NCBI GenBank assembly: GCA_965228625.1
Contig: OZ245829.1
Coordinates: forward strand, 2,976,001-3,040,000
Reading direction: 5' to 3'
DNA: 64,000 nt
From: UBA2767 sp965228625
Lineage (GTDB): Bacteria > Pseudomonadota > Alphaproteobacteria > Rhizobiales > Methyloligellaceae
In this document: positions 53,470 to 62,388 of the stretch, piece by piece
How positions within the stretch are numbered: position 1 is the first letter of the stretch
How the letters are laid out: each line of letters opens with the position of its first letter
Made by a program: the position numbers and the translations under genes
Notes under the pieces: generated by a model
The model's database searches: none
What the model saw: the letters and a program-made list of their open reading frames with translations, nothing else
What the model was told of the DNA's origin: nothing

Positions 53470-54474
53470 ATGGCGCAACCAATCATTTCCATTCGCAACC
53501 TGACCACCGCGTTCAAGTTGCGCTCGGGGTGGTTTCCCGCCGTGCGCGATGTGTCTCTGGACGTGGAACGCAACGAGACCCTGTGCCTGGTGGGCGAATC
53601 GGGGTGCGGCAAGAGCATCACGGCCATGTCGGCCATGGGGCTGATGCGCACGGTCAAGGGCTGCCGCGTCACCGGAGAGGTCTGGTTTGAGGATTTCGAC
53701 CTCACAACGCTCGATGAGCGCGCCATGCGCACGATCCGGGGCAACCGGCTCGCCATGATCTTCCAGGAGCCGATGACGTCGCTCAATCCCGTGTTGCCGA
53801 TCGGACAACAGGTCGGCGAGCCGCTCATGTTCCACCGCGGCATGACCCGCCACGAGGCGGACGAGGAGGCTGTGCGCCTGCTCGAGCTCGTGAAGATTCC
53901 CGATGCGCGGCGACGGCTCAACCAGTACCCGCACCAGTTTTCCGGCGGCATGCGCCAGCGCGTCATGATCGCCATGGCGCTCGCCTGTGGCCCCGATGTG
54001 CTGTTTGCCGACGAACCGACCACCGCGCTCGACGTCACCATCCAGTCGCAGGTTCTGGCGCTGCTCAACGAGATCCGAGAGGAGCACGCCTTCGCGCTGG
54101 TGCTGATCACCCATGACATGGGCGTCGTCGCAACCGTCGCCGACCGCGTCGCCGTCATGTATGCGGGTGAGATCGTCGAACTGGCGAGGACCTCGGTCCT
54201 CTTCAAATCGCCGCGCCATCCCTATACGGAGGCCCTGCTCAAGGCGATCCCGCGGTCCGACCAGGACACCAAGGACCTGCGTGCAATCGAAGGGCAGGTA
54301 CCGCCGATCTACGACATGCCGCCCGCGTGCCGCTTCGCGCCGCGCTGCGATCTGCGCGAGGAGATCTGCACCCAGGAGCACCCGGACCTGCTCACGCGCG
54401 GGCGCGGTGGTGGCAAGGCGCACCTGACCCGGTGCCACGTGCGCAACCGCGTCTCGAGACGGAGCGCGGCATGA
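53470..54474 (+). CDS. ABC transporter ATP-binding protein, DppD family
   Basis: This 334-residue ATPase has Walker A GESGCGKSITAMS, the Q-loop region IFQEPMTSLNP, the signature SGGMRQRVMIAMAL, Walker B DVLFADEPTTALD and the C-terminal oligopeptide-transporter extension with the CRFAPRCDLREEIC cysteines that can hold an iron-sulfur cluster in this family. It powers import with the next ATPase. Start ATG 53470 is 9 bases after the previous stop; the stop overlaps the next start. Confidence 0.94.
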   Translation: MAQPIISIRNLTTAFKLRSGWFPAVRDVSLDVERNETLCLVGESGCGKSITAMSAMGLMRTVKGCRVTGEVWFEDFDLTTLDERAMRTIRGNRLAMIFQEPMTSLNPVLPIGQQVGEPLMFHRGMTRHEADEEAVRLLELVKIPDARRRLNQYPHQFSGGMRQRVMIAMALACGPDVLFADEPTTALDVTIQSQVLALLNEIREEHAFALVLITHDMGVVATVADRVAVMYAGEIVELARTSVLFKSPRHPYTEALLKAIPRSDQDTKDLRAIEGQVPPIYDMPPACRFAPRCDLREEICTQEHPDLLTRGRGGGKAHLTRCHVRNRVSRRSAA

Positions 54475-55442
54475 GCGCGGCACCGATCCTCGAAGTCCGG
54501 GACCTGAGAAAGGTCTTCACGTCCAAGCGCGGGTTTCCCAATCCGCAGACCGTTCACGTGCAGGCGATCGACCATGTGAGCTTTGCCGTCCGGCCGGGGG
54601 AATCCTTCGGTCTCGTGGGCGAGTCCGGATGCGGCAAATCCACCGTCGGGCGCTGCACGCTGCAGCTCATCCCACCGACGAGCGGCGAGGTTTTCTACAA
54701 GGGCCAGTCGATCACCCAGGCGAACCGCCGCGACCTGAACCGGCTGCGCCAGGAAATCCAGATCATCTTTCAGGATCCCTATTCCTCGCTCAATCCGCGC
54801 CTGTCCGTGGCGCGCATGCTGTCGGAACCGTTGCGGGTTCACGGCGTCTGCGGCAAAGCCGAGGCGCGCGAGCGGGTTCGCGAAACCCTGAACGATGTCG
54901 GCCTGCCGGCCGACGCGTACTGGAAATTCCCGCACGAGTTCTCCGGCGGCCAGCGCCAGCGTCTGGCCATCGCCCGGGCGCTGATCCTGAATCCCGACCT
55001 CATCGTTGCCGACGAGCCCGTCTCCGCGCTCGATGTCTCGATCCAGGCCCAGATCATTCTGAAACTGAAGGACCTCAAGGCCAGCCGGGATCTGAGCTTC
55101 GTGTTCATCAGCCACGATCTCGGCATCGTCCGTTACTTCTGCGAGCGCATCGCGGTGATGTATCTCGGGCGGCTCGTCGAGCTCGGCCCGGTGCCCGACA
55201 TCTTCGAGAACCCGCGCCACCCCTACACCCAGGCCCTGCGCGACGCCTCACCCGTTCCCGATCCGGCGAAGAAGATCACCTTCCGCAAGCTGGAAGGTGA
55301 GGTGCCGTCGCCGATCGATCCGCCGTCGGGCTGCCATTTTCATCCGCGCTGTCCGAAATGCACCGCCGTCTGCCGCGATCAGGTCCCGGAATGGCGGGAG
55401 ATCGCGCCGGAACGCTACATCGCCTGCCATCATCCGGACTAG
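54471..55442 (+). CDS. ABC transporter ATP-binding protein, DppF family
   Basis: This 323-residue ATPase has Walker A GESGCGKSTVGRC, IFQDPYSSLNPRLSV, the signature SGGQRQRLAIARAL, Walker B LIVADEPVSALD and the C-terminal GCHFHPRCPKCTAVC segment. It pairs with the DppD-type ATPase. ATG 54471 overlaps the previous stop (ATGA); the frame continues upstream but there it is in the shadow of the first ATPase. It ends in a 4-base overlap with the converging aldolase gene. Confidence 0.94.
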   Translation: MSAAPILEVRDLRKVFTSKRGFPNPQTVHVQAIDHVSFAVRPGESFGLVGESGCGKSTVGRCTLQLIPPTSGEVFYKGQSITQANRRDLNRLRQEIQIIFQDPYSSLNPRLSVARMLSEPLRVHGVCGKAEARERVRETLNDVGLPADAYWKFPHEFSGGQRQRLAIARALILNPDLIVADEPVSALDVSIQAQIILKLKDLKASRDLSFVFISHDLGIVRYFCERIAVMYLGRLVELGPVPDIFENPRHPYTQALRDASPVPDPAKKITFRKLEGEVPSPIDPPSGCHFHPRCPKCTAVCRDQVPEWREIAPERYIACHHPD

Positions 55443-56221
55443 GAGAGGGACTCAAGGAACGCCATACGCTCCTTGCCGGCGCTGAGGATGAACGCGGTGT
55501 CGCCGCCGCCCTGACAGAACCGGACACCCATCCTGATGTACTTCTCCATCAGCGCGTGATCATAGACGCCGCCCATGCCGGCGTGTTTGCCGTGTTTCTC
55601 GCACGCGGCGATCACCTTCTCGTAGGCATCGACCATGCGCTCATGTCCGAGCTCGCCCGGAATGCCCATGGTCGCGGAGAGATCGTTGCTGCCGATGAGC
55701 AGACTGTCGACGCCGGGGACGGCGGCAAGGGCGTCCACATTCTCCAGCGCCTCGGGCGTCTCGACCATCACGGCGATGAACGTGGTTTCGTTGAGCACTT
55801 CAATGGCCTGCGATGCGGGCATTGCCTCGAAACCGAGCTGCGGGGCGGGGGCGGTCATGGAGCGCGCGCCCATGGGCGGGAACTTGCAGTTGTGAACCAC
55901 CCGGGCGGCCTGTTCGGGCGTATCGACGTGTGGCACGATCACCCCCATGGCGCCGCCATCCAGCACGCGTGTCGCGTGAAACGACTCATGCCCCGTGACA
56001 CGTACGATCGGCGTGATACCGAGCGGCAGCGCCGCCAGGCAGACGGCGGAGATGGTGTCGAAGTCCATGGTGCTGTGCTCGGCGTCGATGAACAGCCAGT
56101 CGAAGCCGCAGGCCTTGGCAATCCCCGGCGTGGCGACCGTACGCGTGAGCGAAACGTTGAACGAATAGGCCGGCTTGCCGGCCTCCAGCTTGGTTTTCAT
56201 GGTGTTTTCGATGACGGGCAT
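55439..56221 (-). CDS. HpcH/HpaI-family aldolase
   Basis: This 260-residue class II aldolase-type TIM barrel has LFIDAEHSTMDFDTI (metal-site Glu/His), FPPMGARSM (Arg of the GxR motif), MVETPEALENVDAL (metal-binding Glu) and IGSNDLSATMG (metal-binding Asp). Enzymes of this family split 4-hydroxy-2-oxo acids to pyruvate and an aldehyde. ATG 56221 follows AGGAG. It is downstream of, and probably co-transcribed with, the sulfatase and TctC genes, so it may cleave an acid released from that pathway. Confidence 0.88.
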   Translation of the reverse strand: MPVIENTMKTKLEAGKPAYSFNVSLTRTVATPGIAKACGFDWLFIDAEHSTMDFDTISAVCLAALPLGITPIVRVTGHESFHATRVLDGGAMGVIVPHVDTPEQAARVVHNCKFPPMGARSMTAPAPQLGFEAMPASQAIEVLNETTFIAVMVETPEALENVDALAAVPGVDSLLIGSNDLSATMGIPGELGHERMVDAYEKVIAACEKHGKHAGMGGVYDHALMEKYIRMGVRFCQGGGDTAFILSAGKERMAFLESLS

Positions 56222-56379
56222 GATGCGGCTCCTGGTCCGTGCAAGGCGATTGAGAACGGGGCCTCGGGTCGAGGCGAAATGGCGGGATAACCTGATCGTT
56301 CAGGCCCGTATCATTCAGCTTCCGCGGCGATGCGCAAGTGTGATGTGCCGCCGGGCGGGGCGATTGGATCGAAAAGGCT

Positions 56380-57915
56380 CTAACGGATCGGCGGCAGGGC
56401 AATGAAGGGATAGCGCGCCTTGGCCTTGGTCTGCACGGCCCCGGCCTTGCGCACATAGCGCCGGTCGTCGTCGGGCCGCAGCTTGAACGCCCAGGTGGGT
56501 TCGCCCTCGGTGACCTTCTGGATGAAGAGCCGATCCGCCTGGCTCTGCAGCACGCGGGTGTTGATCTCCTGCGGGTCCCAGTCCGCGAGCAATGCCGAAC
56601 GCAACGCGTCGCGGATTTCGGCATAGGCCGCGTCCTCCGCCAGATTGGTCAACTCATCAGGATCCGCCTCAAGGTCGTAGAGCAGGTCCGGGTGTCCGTG
56701 CGTGTAGATCAGCTTGTGCGTCCCGTGGCGGATCATGCGACAGGGCGCGCAGGCGCCCTCGCCGGTGTATTCCGAGATGACGGTATCGTCCCAGCCGGAC
56801 CCGTCGCCCTCGAGAAGCGGGACGAGGCTGTTGCCGTCGAGTTTGCCTGTGGGCGACCAGTCCTGGCCGCCGGATGCGATATCCATCGCCGTCGGCAGGA
56901 TGTCCGCGAGCGAAACACATTGGTTCACGCGCGCCGGCTTGTAACGGGACGGGCAGGAGACAATGAAGGGAACGCGAGCGGAGTGCTCGTAGAAATACTG
57001 CTTGTACCAGCCGCCGCGCTCACCGAGCATCTCACCGTGGTCGGCGGTGAACACGACAACCGTGTCGTCGGCGAGCCCCACCTCTTCAAGCGTGTTCATG
57101 AGACGCCCGACCTTGTCGTCACAATAGCTGATCATGCCGTAATAGGCGTGGCGTGCGTTGCGCACATGCTCGTCGCTCACCTCGTCGAGATCGCCGCCAT
57201 GGGCGTAGAACAGCCAGCGGCTCATCTCGTCGAGCTCATTGTCGCCGATCCGCGGCACCTTCGGCATGTCGATGTCGTCGTGGTTGTAGCGGTCCCAGTA
57301 CTCCTTGCGGGTGATGAAGGGCGAGTGGGGATGGGTGAACGAGATCATCAGGAAGAACGGGTGGTTCTCGGAAAAGCGGACCAGGTCGTAGAGCTTCTGA
57401 TGCGCGAAGAACTCGACCTCATCGTCGTAATCGATCTGCAGGGAACGCACGCATGTCCCGGAATCGACAACTGCCCGCATATTGATGCCGGTCGGCCGGT
57501 TCTGCGGCCCTTCCGTCCAGTCCGGCGTCCAGGCGAAATTCGACGGATAGACGTCGGTCACCAGGCGCTGCTCGAACCCGTGCATCTGGTCGGGCCCGAT
57601 GAAGTGCATCTTGCCGCACAGCGTCGCGGAATATCCTCTCGAGCGCAGATAATGCGCGATCGTCGGGGTGGCGCAGGAAAAGTCGGTGGCGTTGTCCCAG
57701 ACCTCGATCGCGTTCGCGTAGCGGCCGGCCATGAAGGAGGCGCGGGACGGAACGCACAGGGGAAAATTGGTGTAGCCGTTCTCGAACAGCACGCCGTTCC
57801 CGGCGAGGGCATCGATGTTCGGCGATTTGGCAACCGGGTGCCCGTAGCAGGACAGGAACTGCGGAGCCATCTGATCGAACATGATGACCAGGATATTGGG
57901 TGATCGCTCTGGCAT
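56380..57915 (-). CDS. Sulfatase, choline-sulfatase (BetC)-like
   Basis: This 511-residue type I sulfatase has the formylglycine motif CVPSR (Cys54 to Arg58) in FPLCVPSRASFMAGRY, metal-site NILVIMFDQ at the start, and GKMHFIGPDQMHGFE, FTADHGEMLGERGGW and LYDLEADPDELTNLAED. The GKMHF(I/V)GPDQ(M/L)HGFE and YDDEVEFFAHQKLYDL patterns are characteristic of choline-sulfatase-like enzymes, which free choline and sulfate from choline-O-sulfate. There is no signal peptide, so a cytoplasmic substrate brought in by a transporter is likely. Related substrates are possible. ATG 57915 is chosen as start, though its RBS is weak. Confidence 0.88.
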   Translation of the reverse strand: MPERSPNILVIMFDQMAPQFLSCYGHPVAKSPNIDALAGNGVLFENGYTNFPLCVPSRASFMAGRYANAIEVWDNATDFSCATPTIAHYLRSRGYSATLCGKMHFIGPDQMHGFEQRLVTDVYPSNFAWTPDWTEGPQNRPTGINMRAVVDSGTCVRSLQIDYDDEVEFFAHQKLYDLVRFSENHPFFLMISFTHPHSPFITRKEYWDRYNHDDIDMPKVPRIGDNELDEMSRWLFYAHGGDLDEVSDEHVRNARHAYYGMISYCDDKVGRLMNTLEEVGLADDTVVVFTADHGEMLGERGGWYKQYFYEHSARVPFIVSCPSRYKPARVNQCVSLADILPTAMDIASGGQDWSPTGKLDGNSLVPLLEGDGSGWDDTVISEYTGEGACAPCRMIRHGTHKLIYTHGHPDLLYDLEADPDELTNLAEDAAYAEIRDALRSALLADWDPQEINTRVLQSQADRLFIQKVTEGEPTWAFKLRPDDDRRYVRKAGAVQTKAKARYPFIALPPIR

Positions 57916-57994
57916 GGGACGAACCTGTGAGGGGGTTTGACGGTTCTCGGAATTGGCGGGGCGGGAACGGCGAACCGTCCCGCCCGCGCTCAAG

Positions 57995-58984
57995 TTATTT
58001 GCCGATCGTGATCCCGAGCTTCGTGACCACGTCCTTGAACGTCATGTACTGGTTTTCGACAAAGGCCTTGGTCTCGGCCGGCGATCTGATGTCCGGAACC
58101 GAACCGAGCTGCTTCGTGAACTTCACCCACGCCTTGTCGGTCTTCAGCTTGTCGAGGGTATCGACCCATTTGGCGACGACGGGATCGGGGAGCTTCGGCG
58201 GCCCGTAGATCGCGCTCCAGCCGATGATCGCTTCCATCTTCGGGTACTTCAGTTCGGCCACCGTGGGCACGTCCTTGATGCTGTCCACGCGCTTGTCGGT
58301 CGTGACCGCAAGGGCGCGCAACTGCCCGGATTCGATGGCGCCGATCACGCCGGAGAGGTTCTGCCACATGAAATCGACATGGCCGCCGACGATCGCCGCG
58401 CGGGCCTTGCCGCCGCCCTTGTAGGGAATGTGCCTGAGCTGCTTGGGGTCGATGCCCATGCTGTCGGCCATGACCATCGCCGCGATGTGCAGCAGGGTTC
58501 CGACGCCGGCGGACCCGTAGGACAGCTTCTTGCCGTCCTTCAGCGCCTTCTCGAAGTCCGCGAACGTCTTGATGTCGGACTTGCCGTTGACGACGAGAAC
58601 GAACGGATTGCGCTCGAGCAGACCGAGCATGGAGAACTGGTCCCACTTGTAGGGGATGTTCGGATTGATCGCCGGCACGCCGGCCTGCGAGCCGACGCGG
58701 GCCAGCAGCAGGGTGTATCCGTTCGGCCTGGAGCGAACCACGTAGAACGAGCCGGTGACGCCGGCCGCGCCGGTCTTGTTCACGACAAGCAGCGGCTGGC
58801 CGAGATAGGTCGAGGCTGTGCTTGCGACCGTACGGGCGGCGAGGTCCGCCGCGCCGCCGGGCCCATAGGGCGAGACCAGCGTGATCGGTTTGGTTGGATA
58901 GTCGGCGGCCTTGGCCGGACCGAGCGAAAAGGCGAGCAGAGAGAATACCGCGACGCCGAAAAGGAATCTCGTAACGCTACTCAT
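57995..58984 (-). CDS. Tripartite tricarboxylate transporter substrate-binding protein (TctC family)
   Basis: This 329-residue periplasmic binding protein has a signal peptide (VTRFLFGVAVFSLLAFSLGPAKA). ADYPTKPITLVSPYGPGGAADLAART is the classic TctC/Bug N-terminus, followed by VVNKTGAAGVTGSFYV and SYGSAGVGTLLHIAA. It should partner the TctB/TctA membrane proteins encoded 1.4 kb away on the other strand. It is divergent from the ROK regulator gene, with an inverted-repeat operator candidate between. ATG 58984 follows GGGAGG. Confidence 0.92.
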   Translation of the reverse strand: MSSVTRFLFGVAVFSLLAFSLGPAKAADYPTKPITLVSPYGPGGAADLAARTVASTASTYLGQPLLVVNKTGAAGVTGSFYVVRSRPNGYTLLLARVGSQAGVPAINPNIPYKWDQFSMLGLLERNPFVLVVNGKSDIKTFADFEKALKDGKKLSYGSAGVGTLLHIAAMVMADSMGIDPKQLRHIPYKGGGKARAAIVGGHVDFMWQNLSGVIGAIESGQLRALAVTTDKRVDSIKDVPTVAELKYPKMEAIIGWSAIYGPPKLPDPVVAKWVDTLDKLKTDKAWVKFTKQLGSVPDIRSPAETKAFVENQYMTFKDVVTKLGITIGK

Positions 58985-59051
58985 CGGAGAGCCTCCCTTC
59001 ATACATGTATTGGCGACAGCAGCGATCCCGACTGCTGGCGAAAATTAGGTT

Positions 59052-59093
59052 GACTCATGATTAATCTTTTGGCAACAATTAATTTCATGAGTC
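59052..59093. promoter_or_regulatory. Inverted-repeat operator candidate between tctC-like and ROK genes
   Basis: GACTCATGA (59052-59060) and TCATGAGTC (59085-59093) form a perfect 9-bp inverted repeat with starts 33 bases apart, about three helical turns. Each half contains the palindrome TCATGA, flanked by TTAAT-rich sequence. The site lies centrally in the short divergent promoter region. The adjacent ROK repressor is the natural candidate to bind it and control both directions. Confidence 0.55.
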
Positions 59094-59118
59094 ATGCAAT
59101 TAATTAGAACCGGACCCG

Positions 59119-60339
59119 ATGCCCACAACCTTCGCCCCGACCGATATCCGCCGCCGCAACCGCGATGTCGTGCTTCGTCACATCGTTTCAAGCGAATCGA
59201 CCTCGCGCGCCCGCATCGCGGACGAAACCGGCCTGAACCAGGCGGCGGTCTGGCGCATCACCCGTGAACTGGTCGATGCGGGTCTGGTCGTCGAAGGGTC
59301 GCCGATCGAGGTGAAAGGTCAGGTCGGTCGGCGCAATATCCAGCTCACGCTCAACAACGACGGGGCCTATGTTCTGGGCATCGCATTGGGCGGCAATGCA
59401 CGTTCCATCGCAATCGCCAACACGTCAGGGCAGATTATTGCCCGCAAGCGGCTGCGCTCCGTTCGGCTCGACAATCCCTACCGGGTCCTGAGCAACATCG
59501 CGACCCACGTGACCCAACTCATCGAAAACTGCGGCATCGACCGCTCGCGCCTGCTGGGTGCGGGCGTCGCGGCGGCGGGCCAGGTTGACCACCAAAACGG
59601 AAGTCTGGTCCGATCCGACACTCTCGGCGAGAATTGGAGCAACATTCCCGTCGGGCAGATTCTGTCGGGTCAACTTGGCCTGCCCCACCGCGTCGAGTCC
59701 CGCCCCAACGCGCTTCTGCTCGCGGAGCTCTGGAACGGTCAGGCCGTCGGGGTGGAAAGCGCATATCTGCTGAACAGCAGTTTGGGATTCGGTGGCAGCC
59801 AGTTCGTCAACGGTGCACTCGTGCGGCCCGGACCGGGCCACGTCGAGCGCGTTCTGCACCACGTGGTGCCGGGGGAGGACCGGCGGTGCTACTGCGGCCG
59901 CAAGGGGTGTCTCGAGGCTGTGGCGTCGGGGTGGTGGATCCTGGATGCGGTTGGCGATCTGGTGAAATCGGATGCAGCGGTGAAGTCCTTTTCCGGCGAG
60001 GACAAGGGCGCACAGCTCATCGCTCTCGCGGAACTTGCCGCCTCCGGCAACAGCACCGTCAAGGCCGCCTTCCGCGAAGCCGGCGGGCGACTTGGCCATG
60101 CGGTCGCCAGCATTCTGACCATCGCAAATCCCCAGGCCGTCATTCTGGCGGGCATCGTCGGCCGTCAGCCCGATTACGTCGAAGGCGTGCGCGACACGTT
60201 GGCGGAGCTGCACTGCGACCGGGAGACGTTTCCGCTCCACGTCAGCGGTGTGACCAGCGACGACGCCGCCATCTGGCTCGGCCTCGACGAGTTCGTCTAT
60301 TCGCGAAATCTGGATATCGAGAGGTTGCGCGTGGCCTGA
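59119..60339 (+). CDS. ROK-family transcriptional regulator
   Basis: This 406-residue NagC/XylR-type repressor has an N-terminal winged helix (SRARIADETGLNQAAVWRITRELVDAGLV) and a C-terminal ROK domain. The zinc motif GPGHVERV followed by CYCGRKGCLEAVAS is intact. The phosphate-binding DxG of ROK kinases reads IALGG, so it should bind a ligand without phosphorylating it. It likely represses the divergent tctC-sulfatase-aldolase genes and its own tctBA-phosphoesterase operon. ATG 59119 sits just after the AT-rich operator region. Confidence 0.9.
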   Translation: MPTTFAPTDIRRRNRDVVLRHIVSSESTSRARIADETGLNQAAVWRITRELVDAGLVVEGSPIEVKGQVGRRNIQLTLNNDGAYVLGIALGGNARSIAIANTSGQIIARKRLRSVRLDNPYRVLSNIATHVTQLIENCGIDRSRLLGAGVAAAGQVDHQNGSLVRSDTLGENWSNIPVGQILSGQLGLPHRVESRPNALLLAELWNGQAVGVESAYLLNSSLGFGGSQFVNGALVRPGPGHVERVLHHVVPGEDRRCYCGRKGCLEAVASGWWILDAVGDLVKSDAAVKSFSGEDKGAQLIALAELAASGNSTVKAAFREAGGRLGHAVASILTIANPQAVILAGIVGRQPDYVEGVRDTLAELHCDRETFPLHVSGVTSDDAAIWLGLDEFVYSRNLDIERLRVA

Positions 60340-60371
60340 GACTCCACTTCGCGCCAGGGAGGGGCGCCGAG

Positions 60372-60878
60372 ATGGAAAACCGTATCGATCTGATTGCCGG
60401 CACCGTGTTGTGCCTTGTAGGCGTGCTTGGCGTCGCCGTCCTGGTTCCGGTTGGAATCCAGGAGCCGGAGACCGTTGATTTCGCCGCGCTGTCCCCTGCC
60501 TTCTGGCCGCGCCTCGTCTGCATCGGGCTTGGTGTCATGGGCGCTTTCATCGCCGTTGCCGCCTATCTGAACCGAAACCAGCCCGGCGAAAGCGACGCGG
60601 GCGAGCCGAGCCAGTTCTCCTTGCCGGTCGTTGTCCTGCGCGTTGCGCTGGCGCTGGGGATGATGTTCGCCGGATATTTCATGCTGGAGCCGCTGGGCTT
60701 CGTCATAACCGGGGCACTCCTTCTGCTCGCCTTCATGATCTTCGCCGGCGAACGCAGTCCGGTCATCTTGCTGCCTGTGGCCGCCGGCGTCCCGCTGTTC
60801 CTCTATTTCTTTTTCACCGTGGTCGCCAACATCCCGATCCCGAACGGGATCCTTGAGCCGATCATGGGCGGGGGGTGA
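60372..60878 (+). CDS. Tripartite tricarboxylate transporter small membrane subunit (TctB family)
   Basis: This 168-residue protein has four hydrophobic segments, starting with IDLIAGTVLCLVGVLGVAVLV, and SPAFWPRLVCIGLGVMGAF typical of TctB. ATG 60372 follows GGGAGGGG and lies 32 bases after the ROK gene. It is the small membrane subunit of the sodium-driven TctABC system, and ends 5 bases before the TctA start. Confidence 0.87.
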   Translation: MENRIDLIAGTVLCLVGVLGVAVLVPVGIQEPETVDFAALSPAFWPRLVCIGLGVMGAFIAVAAYLNRNQPGESDAGEPSQFSLPVVVLRVALALGMMFAGYFMLEPLGFVITGALLLLAFMIFAGERSPVILLPVAAGVPLFLYFFFTVVANIPIPNGILEPIMGGG

Positions 60879-60883
60879 TTGCC

Positions 60884-62374
60884 ATGTGGGAAACCATCGT
60901 CAGCGCATTCGCGATTTTCGCAACGGTCGACAACGCGCTTGCCCTGTTCATCGGCGTTGTGGTCGGCACGATCGTGGGTGCGATCCCGGGCATGACCACC
61001 CCAATGGCGGTGGCGCTGACCTTGCCGTTCACCTTCACCCTGCCGCCCGTCACCGGGATTCTGCTGCTGCTCGGCGTGTACAAGGGCGGCATCTATGGCG
61101 GTTCGATCACCGCAATTCTGATCAATGCGCCCGGCACGCCCGCCGCGTCCTGCACGGTGCTCGACGGTTACCCGATGACGCGCAAGGGAGAGGCGCGCCG
61201 TGCGCTCGACATGGCGCTCTATGCCTCCTGCGTGGCCGATTTCATTTCCAACATCTCGCTCATTCTGTTTGCCGGCGTTCTGGCGACCTTCGCATTGCGT
61301 TTCGGACCGCCGGAGTTCTTCACCCTGATCATGTTCGCGCTGACCATTATTGCCGGCGTCTCCGGCGACAAGCTTCTCAAGGGCCTGAGCTCGGCGTGCC
61401 TTGGTCTTATGCTCTCGGTCGTCGGGCTCGACCTGGTTTACTCGACGCCGCGCTTCACATTCGGCAATTTCGACCTGATGAGCGGGCTCACATTCATCCC
61501 CGTGCTGATCGGCCTGTTCGCCATCCCCGAAATCATCAATTTCTACACGAGGGGCGAGACCAACCTCGTCCACGGCAAGCTCGCCGGCGTCGGCGCCACG
61601 TGGGCCGACTTCAAGGCCTGCCTCAAGTCGATCATCCGCGGCAGCTTCATCGGCGTGGTGCTCGGCGCCATCCCCGGCATCGGCGGTGCGCCGTCGGCCT
61701 TCCTGTCCTACAGCGAGGCGAAACGGACCTCACCGAAGAAGGACAATTTCGGCAAGGGCGAGATCGAAGGCGTCGCCGCGGCGGAGGCCGGCAACAACGG
61801 CGTGGCCGGGTCCACGCTCATCCCGCTGCTGGCGCTCGGCGTTCCCGGCGACATCATCACCGCCATCATCCTCGGCGCGTTCATGATCCACGGGCTGCGC
61901 CCGGGACCGCTGATGTTCCAGGAGAACATCAACCTGATCTACGCGCTGTTCATGGGCATCATGCTCAGCTCCGCTTACCTGTTTATCGTCGGCAAGGCAT
62001 CGATCCGCATCATCAGCCGGATCGCCGACGTGCCGCACCGCATTCTCTATCCGGTCGTCCTTGTGCTCTGCGTTTTCGGCGCCTACGCGGTCAACAACAC
62101 GATCTTCGACGTGCTGGTGATGTTCATCATGGGCGTGGTCGGCTTCACCATGCTGAAGCTCGAGATCCCGGCGGCGCCATTTCTCATTGCGTTCATTCTC
62201 GGGCCCCTGCTTGAGGACAATTTCCGGCAGTCCCTGCTGTTGTCCGAGGGCGATCCGTCGGTCTTCTTCAGAAGCGCGATCTGCTGGGTCTTCTGGGGGC
62301 TGACGATGCTTGTTATTGCATTCGTGGCCTATCAGAGGGCAAAAGGGAGAACGCCCGCGCTTGCTCAAGAGTAA
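60884..62374 (+). CDS. Tripartite tricarboxylate transporter permease (TctA family)
   Basis: This 496-residue large permease has about 12 membrane helices. GVVVGTIVGAIPGMTTPMAVALTLPFTF and GVVLGAIPGIGGAPSAFLSYSEAKR are the paired TctA signatures, and YGGSITAILINAPGTPAASCT is also typical. It imports the ligand of the TctC-type protein encoded across the divergent promoter. ATG 60884 is chosen; a GTG at 60875 overlapping the TctB stop is possible. Confidence 0.93.
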   Translation: MWETIVSAFAIFATVDNALALFIGVVVGTIVGAIPGMTTPMAVALTLPFTFTLPPVTGILLLLGVYKGGIYGGSITAILINAPGTPAASCTVLDGYPMTRKGEARRALDMALYASCVADFISNISLILFAGVLATFALRFGPPEFFTLIMFALTIIAGVSGDKLLKGLSSACLGLMLSVVGLDLVYSTPRFTFGNFDLMSGLTFIPVLIGLFAIPEIINFYTRGETNLVHGKLAGVGATWADFKACLKSIIRGSFIGVVLGAIPGIGGAPSAFLSYSEAKRTSPKKDNFGKGEIEGVAAAEAGNNGVAGSTLIPLLALGVPGDIITAIILGAFMIHGLRPGPLMFQENINLIYALFMGIMLSSAYLFIVGKASIRIISRIADVPHRILYPVVLVLCVFGAYAVNNTIFDVLVMFIMGVVGFTMLKLEIPAAPFLIAFILGPLLEDNFRQSLLLSEGDPSVFFRSAICWVFWGLTMLVIAFVAYQRAKGRTPALAQE

Positions 62375-62388
62375 TTCTCGTTTCCCAA

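Noticed and set aside
59634..60878. Long frame reading through the ROK gene into tctB
   Set aside because: The first part is an Arg-rich out-of-frame shadow of the ROK gene; TctB starts at ATG 60372 after a clear RBS.
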